Positions 29,716 through 33,322 of a DNA stretch of 33,322 bases are shown one piece after another. How positions within the stretch are numbered: the stretch's first letter is position 1; each line of letters opens with the position of its first letter. The notes beneath the pieces were generated by a model. That model did not search any database. It saw nothing but the letters and a program-made list of their open reading frames with translations, and had not been told where the DNA came from. The stretch comes from Alphaproteobacteria bacterium (GTDB lineage Bacteria > Pseudomonadota > Alphaproteobacteria > UBA9655), in the NCBI GenBank assembly GCA_019748065.1, contig JAIEQB010000080.1, positions 1 through 33,322 on the forward strand, written 5' to 3'. The position numbers and the translations under genes are program-made.

Positions 29716-31870
29716 GATTGGGAATCTCTTCTTAGCCCTGGCTTTAGGATTTTTAGCGGTGCAAGTGGGCGCTTCTTTTTGGGGCGTGCAGCGGGAAAAT
29801 AGCCGCTACCTTATCCTGGGAAAAGCCGCCGCTTACCTGCAAGGCGTCCTGATTCTAGCTGCCTTTATCACCTTAATGCTTGCCTTCTTATTTTGTGATT
29901 TCTCTCTTGTCACGGTTGCCCTTAATGATCACACCCAGCTTCCTTGGTATTATCGTCTTGGAGCCAGTTGGGGCAATCATGAAGGCTCTCTCCTTCTGTT
30001 CGTTTTAATCTTATCTTTGATGGCCACAGCTCTTGCTTTCTCCCTTAAAGATCCCTTCTTTCGGGCCCGCACCCTGACCTTTCAAGGACTCCTAATTTTT
30101 TGTTTTCTTGTCTTTTTGCTGATGACGTCAAATCCTTTCACCCTTCTTCCCTTTCCTCTCCTAGAAGGTCAGTCTTTGAATCCTCTTCTTCAAGATAAAA
30201 GCTTGATGATTCACCCGCCCTTTTTGTACCTTGGATATGTTGGATTTTCAGCGCCCTTTTCTCTCGCTCTTGCCGCGCTTTGGGGAAAAAGTGAGGGTGC
30301 GACCTGGGCCACCCTGACCCGCCCGTGGGCCTTATTTGCCTGGTCTGCTCTCACCATAGGTATCACCCTTGGCAGTTGGTGGGCCTATTATGAATTGGGG
30401 TGGGGCGGTTGGTGGTTTTGGGACCCGGTGGAAAATGCATCCCTCATGCCCTGGCTTGTAGGAACAGCTCTACTCCATGTTTTAAGAACCCAGTCCTTTT
30501 ACCGGTGGAGCCTGCTCTTGAGTCTTCTTACCTTTGGATTCAGCCTTTTGGGGACCTTCTTGGTGCGGTCAGGCTTGATTGCGTCCGTCCACTCCTTTGC
30601 TCAAGATCCAGAGCGAGGCATGTTTATCCTGAACCTTATCGGGGGGATTATGGGATTTTCCCTTTTCCTGTGGGTATGGCGCTCCCCTCGCTTTCAAAGT
30701 CCTTCTGTGCCTCTTTTCTCACGCAAAGGACTTCTTTTTTTGAACTCTCTCCTTCTCTTTGTGGGCCTAGTCACCCTTTGTTTTGGAACTCTCTATCCTC
30801 TTGCAAGCGAAGGTCTCTGGAATGAAACCGTTGCCGTAGGAGCTCCCTACTTTAACCAAACTTTGGTTCCTCTTCTCCTCCCTGCCCTTCTGTTAATACC
30901 TGTAGGCGCTCTCTTAAGGGAGGAAGAAACATCCTTTTTCCAACTTCTCATTCTTCCCTTGACGGCGAGCCTAGGGGCTATAGTTTTCCTACTCTACATT
31001 TATTATCCTCTTGCTTTGGAAACAATTCTAGGATGTGGATTAGCCATTTGGGTTTTGACGGGATCCATAGAAGCTTTTTTCAAAGGTCGCCTTCGTCTGG
31101 GGCCAACCCTTGCTCATATCGGCGTGGCTCTTTCCCTCTTGGGCATGAGTGTGGGGAGCGGTCTTCGGGTTGATGAGGCGAAAATTCTTGGGCTCAATGA
31201 GAGCCTTACTATCGGCAGCAAAACCCTCACCCTTCAAGATGTGACCGAAGGTAAAACGCCCACCTATCTTTACGAGAAAGCAATGCTCGTTTCAGGAAAA
31301 AATATTTTGACACCTGAAAAGCGACTTTATCAGCCTCAAAATTCACTCCTCAGCGAAACGGCCATTTTAACCAATGGACTCTCTGACCTCTATGTTATTC
31401 TGGGCCCCTATCAGGGTGAGAAGCGCTGGCTCTTCCGAGCCTCCCATATTCCCCTTGCGCCTTGGATTTGGATTGGGGGCCTTTTGATGGCGGCGGGTGC
31501 ACTTATCTCACTTTTGAGGGGGAAAGAAGTTCTTATAATGCTCCTCGCGCTTCTATTGATGCCCCACGCCTTGAATGCCACGTCTGACCTTTATAAGGAA
31601 GTCCGCTGCCCCGTTTGTGCGGGTCAATCCATTGCCGACTCTGAAATGCCGGAGGCGAAATCCTTAAAAGAATTTATTGATTTGGCGTTAGCAAGAGGAA
31701 AATCCGACGAGGAGATAAGAGAGGAACTGTGCCAAAAGTTTGGGGATGATATTCTCTTCCGTCCCCCCTTTAACAAAAAAACAATTTTCTTGTGGGGACT
31801 TCCCTTTGCCCTCTTCCTCATCGCACTCCTTGGATTTTTATGGAGAGGGTTTCAGTCTCGCGCTAAATAG
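29705..31870 (+). CDS. ccmFH: CcmF-CcmH fusion: heme lyase and apocytochrome thiol oxidoreductase
   Basis: A single 721-residue frame. Residues 1 to about 610 are CcmF: many membrane helices, WGNHEGSLLLF near 90, the WWD motif WGGWWFWDPVENASLMPW at about 232-249, GSFLVRSG-like GTFLVRSGLI, and a periplasmic domain. Residues about 612-721 are CcmH: a hydrophobic leader (MLLALLLMPHALNA), VRCPVCAGQSIADSE with Cys635 and Cys638, the three-helix domain (SDEEIREELCQKFGDDILFRPP), and a C-terminal membrane helix. In most bacteria these are separate genes. At the join, TAATG (31536-31540) has its ATG as codon 612 in frame, while the TAA lies in the +1 frame. So one indel upstream of an ancestral overlap would explain the fusion. 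CcmG (DsbE) and CcmI are missing from the operon. Confidence 0.9.
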   Translation: MIGEIGNLFLALALGFLAVQVGASFWGVQRENSRYLILGKAAAYLQGVLILAAFITLMLAFLFCDFSLVTVALNDHTQLPWYYRLGASWGNHEGSLLLFVLILSLMATALAFSLKDPFFRARTLTFQGLLIFCFLVFLLMTSNPFTLLPFPLLEGQSLNPLLQDKSLMIHPPFLYLGYVGFSAPFSLALAALWGKSEGATWATLTRPWALFAWSALTIGITLGSWWAYYELGWGGWWFWDPVENASLMPWLVGTALLHVLRTQSFYRWSLLLSLLTFGFSLLGTFLVRSGLIASVHSFAQDPERGMFILNLIGGIMGFSLFLWVWRSPRFQSPSVPLFSRKGLLFLNSLLLFVGLVTLCFGTLYPLASEGLWNETVAVGAPYFNQTLVPLLLPALLLIPVGALLREEETSFFQLLILPLTASLGAIVFLLYIYYPLALETILGCGLAIWVLTGSIEAFFKGRLRLGPTLAHIGVALSLLGMSVGSGLRVDEAKILGLNESLTIGSKTLTLQDVTEGKTPTYLYEKAMLVSGKNILTPEKRLYQPQNSLLSETAILTNGLSDLYVILGPYQGEKRWLFRASHIPLAPWIWIGGLLMAAGALISLLRGKEVLIMLLALLLMPHALNATSDLYKEVRCPVCAGQSIADSEMPEAKSLKEFIDLALARGKSDEEIREELCQKFGDDILFRPPFNKKTIFLWGLPFALFLIALLGFLWRGFQSRAK

Positions 31871-33030
31871 GGAACGCGCCCCGTACTCCCCATGGCATGG
31901 CGAATCATAAACTTTTTCAAGGGAGGGATGTTTTTAACTATTCCAAAGCCAAGGGATCGCACCCGTGCGATAGAGCGACTTTGGGTGGAAAAAACCCTCA
32001 CAAAACCATCCATCAAAAGAGCCATGAAATAAATATCAAGTCGGCGTTGTCTTTGGTATTGTTTCAAAATTGTTTGAGAGCCCAGATCTAGTCCTAAAGA
32101 GAAAGCTTCGGTGAGAACATCCACAAGGGTGGCAACATCACGAAGCCCGACATTTAAACCTTGTCCCGCAACAGGATGAAACGTATGGGCCGCATCTCCA
32201 ACAAGAGCAAGGCGCGCATCAATCAGGCGTCTTGGCAAGCAAACTCCCAAGGGATAGGAAAACCGCTGACTTGAAAGCTTCAGCTTGCCTAAAGCCCCCC
32301 CGAATGCCGCCTGAACTTCCTCCGTAAAAGCAGCCTCTGACAGAGAAAGTAAAACTTTTGCTTTGTCTTCATGAATGGACCATACAAGGCCCGATTCATT
32401 ACCTGGGCGCGGCACAAAAGCCAAGGGGCCAGAAGGCAAAAAGTGTTCAAACCCTCGATGATTGTGAGGGTAGCTATGGGTCATATTGCATACAATGGCA
32501 ACCTGATCATAGGCCCAGCGCGTCAGAGGGATATCTGCCCACTTTCGCAAGGCTGAAGATTTCCCATCGGCCGCAATGCAGAGAGGACTTTCTATGCATT
32601 CCCCCGTCTCTGTTTCCACGGACGTCATGGAGCCTTCTCTCTTAAAGGACGCAACACGCTGAGGAGCATAAAAAGTAATATTTTTTGAGCTCAACACCTT
32701 TTCTAAAATATGCAATTTTAACAGAGCACTGTCCACAACATAGCCCAGTGGCTTGCCTTGAACATCCTGGGCATCATAATCAACCCATCTCGGCAATACC
32801 CCATCGGAAGTATAAATGGACATAATAGGCGTTGCCGCCTCAGGCCACATGCCAAGTTTGGTAAAAATATTGTGGGAGCTGCGAGAAAGAGCAAAGGACC
32901 GTCCATCGGAAATGAGCGGAGCCTTCGGGTCAATTTGATCAATAAGCGCAACCTTCAGCCCTTTCTGAGCCAGGGCATAAGCTAATGTGCCGCCCGTAAG
33001 GCCTCCTCCAACGATGGTGACATTTGTCAT
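31852..33030 (-). CDS. ubiH: UbiH/UbiF/Coq6-family FAD-dependent ubiquinone ring hydroxylase
   Basis: Flavoprotein monooxygenase adding a hydroxyl group to the ubiquinone ring. 392 residues from the ATG at 33030: MTNVTIVGGGLTGGTLAYAL contains the FAD-binding GxGxxG (residues 8-13, GGGLTG). The second motif is around CIAADGKSSALRKWA, and the third is GDAAHTFHPVAGQGLNVGL, characteristic of the family. I reject the longer start at 33072, whose 14 extra residues are basic and atypical; AGAAG lies before the inner ATG. UbiH, UbiF and UbiI cannot be distinguished by eye. It overlaps the 3' end of ccmFH by 19 bases tail to tail. Confidence 0.88.
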   Translation of the reverse strand: MTNVTIVGGGLTGGTLAYALAQKGLKVALIDQIDPKAPLISDGRSFALSRSSHNIFTKLGMWPEAATPIMSIYTSDGVLPRWVDYDAQDVQGKPLGYVVDSALLKLHILEKVLSSKNITFYAPQRVASFKREGSMTSVETETGECIESPLCIAADGKSSALRKWADIPLTRWAYDQVAIVCNMTHSYPHNHRGFEHFLPSGPLAFVPRPGNESGLVWSIHEDKAKVLLSLSEAAFTEEVQAAFGGALGKLKLSSQRFSYPLGVCLPRRLIDARLALVGDAAHTFHPVAGQGLNVGLRDVATLVDVLTEAFSLGLDLGSQTILKQYQRQRRLDIYFMALLMDGFVRVFSTQSRSIARVRSLGFGIVKNIPPLKKFMIRHAMGSTGRVPYLARD

Positions 33031-33322
33031 AAGTTTTCTTCTCTTTGTATTCTGCATTTTTCTATGAACCAATGTACAATGTTGCTTTAGTAGCCGAATC
33101 TAAACTGAAAGAATTTAACTTTAGATGATTTTACGCATGAGGATCGTGAGAGCAACCTTTTTCTTTTTCCATGTAATTTGACAATTTTTTTAAATATGTT
33201 AATTTATAGATGATGTAAAACTTATTAACACAGGTGCAATTATGACATGAATAAGTTCAGATACAAGTGAGACAAAAAGTTAGTTGAGGTAGGGGCTGTG
33301 AAGTGGAGGGTAAAGCGATAGC
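33031..33322. other. Window end, no gene recognised
   Basis: The region upstream of ubiH contains its leader and probably its promoter, but no clear -35/-10 pair. From about 33100 it is AT-rich and stop-laden in all frames I checked. The last 60 bases are more purine-rich and could belong to a feature that continues beyond the window. Confidence 0.4.

Noticed and set aside
33031-33072. Earlier ATG for ubiH
   Set aside because: It adds 14 basic residues before the FAD-binding strand, and the inner ATG has an AGAAG site.

Overview
The window looks like chromosome from a moderately AT-rich alphaproteobacterium with a decaying, probably host-associated genome. Alphaproteobacterial markers are a TrcR/DUF1013 regulator, a HIG1-type twin-transmembrane protein beside a PduO-type adenosyltransferase and etfBA, the lgt-midA-pgeF order, a single LolC/E-type permease, and a ccm cytochrome c maturation operon. 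Decay is shown by wreckage of an Rpn-type nuclease gene and of a fic gene. The broken accessory genes, several exported orphan proteins and hairpin-rich intergenic repeats suggest a Holosporales- or Rickettsiales-like lineage. That placement is inference from gene content only.

Layout. 59-461 is a broken Rpn/PD-(D/E)XK nuclease gene, followed by hairpin-forming repeat DNA at about 600-705. 721-4457 (minus) is a compact operon etfB-etfA-hbd-xseB-ispA, joining electron transfer flavoprotein and acyl-CoA oxidation with isoprenoid synthesis. 4563-5338 is a fic pseudogene that has lost its catalytic core. 5541-6814 (minus) is trcR-HIG1-pduO, with pfkA upstream at 6906-7991. 8230-10686 (plus) is lgt-midA-pgeF. 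Next come a small Ala-Pro repeat lipoprotein with a strong terminator, then trxA coupled to a YciI-GrpB fusion gene.

12460-15129 holds three exported proteins of unknown function, one long and proline-rich with a possible OmpA-like tail. 15209-21317 (plus) is a seven-gene housekeeping run, dapD-dapE-accD-serC-sfsA-map-radC, with stop/start overlaps or very short gaps. 21415-22648 holds two more exported orphans separated by 448 bases of AT-rich noncoding DNA with a hairpin repeat. 22819-24748 is the lipoprotein release pair lolF-lolD. 24765-27090 (minus) is fba-efp-suhB.

27243-31870 (plus) is ccmA-B-C-D-E followed by a gene encoding CcmF and CcmH as one polypeptide. ccmG and ccmI are not in the window. 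ubiH (minus) closes the window and overlaps the fused gene tail to tail.

The most unusual items are the CcmF-CcmH fusion, whose junction keeps a stop/start overlap in another frame, and the YciI-GrpB fusion coupled to trxA. After these come the proline-rich exported protein and its neighbouring orphan secreted proteins, and the structured intergenic repeats. I did not find a clearly new multi-gene defence or mobile system, a CRISPR array, a tRNA or an rRNA.
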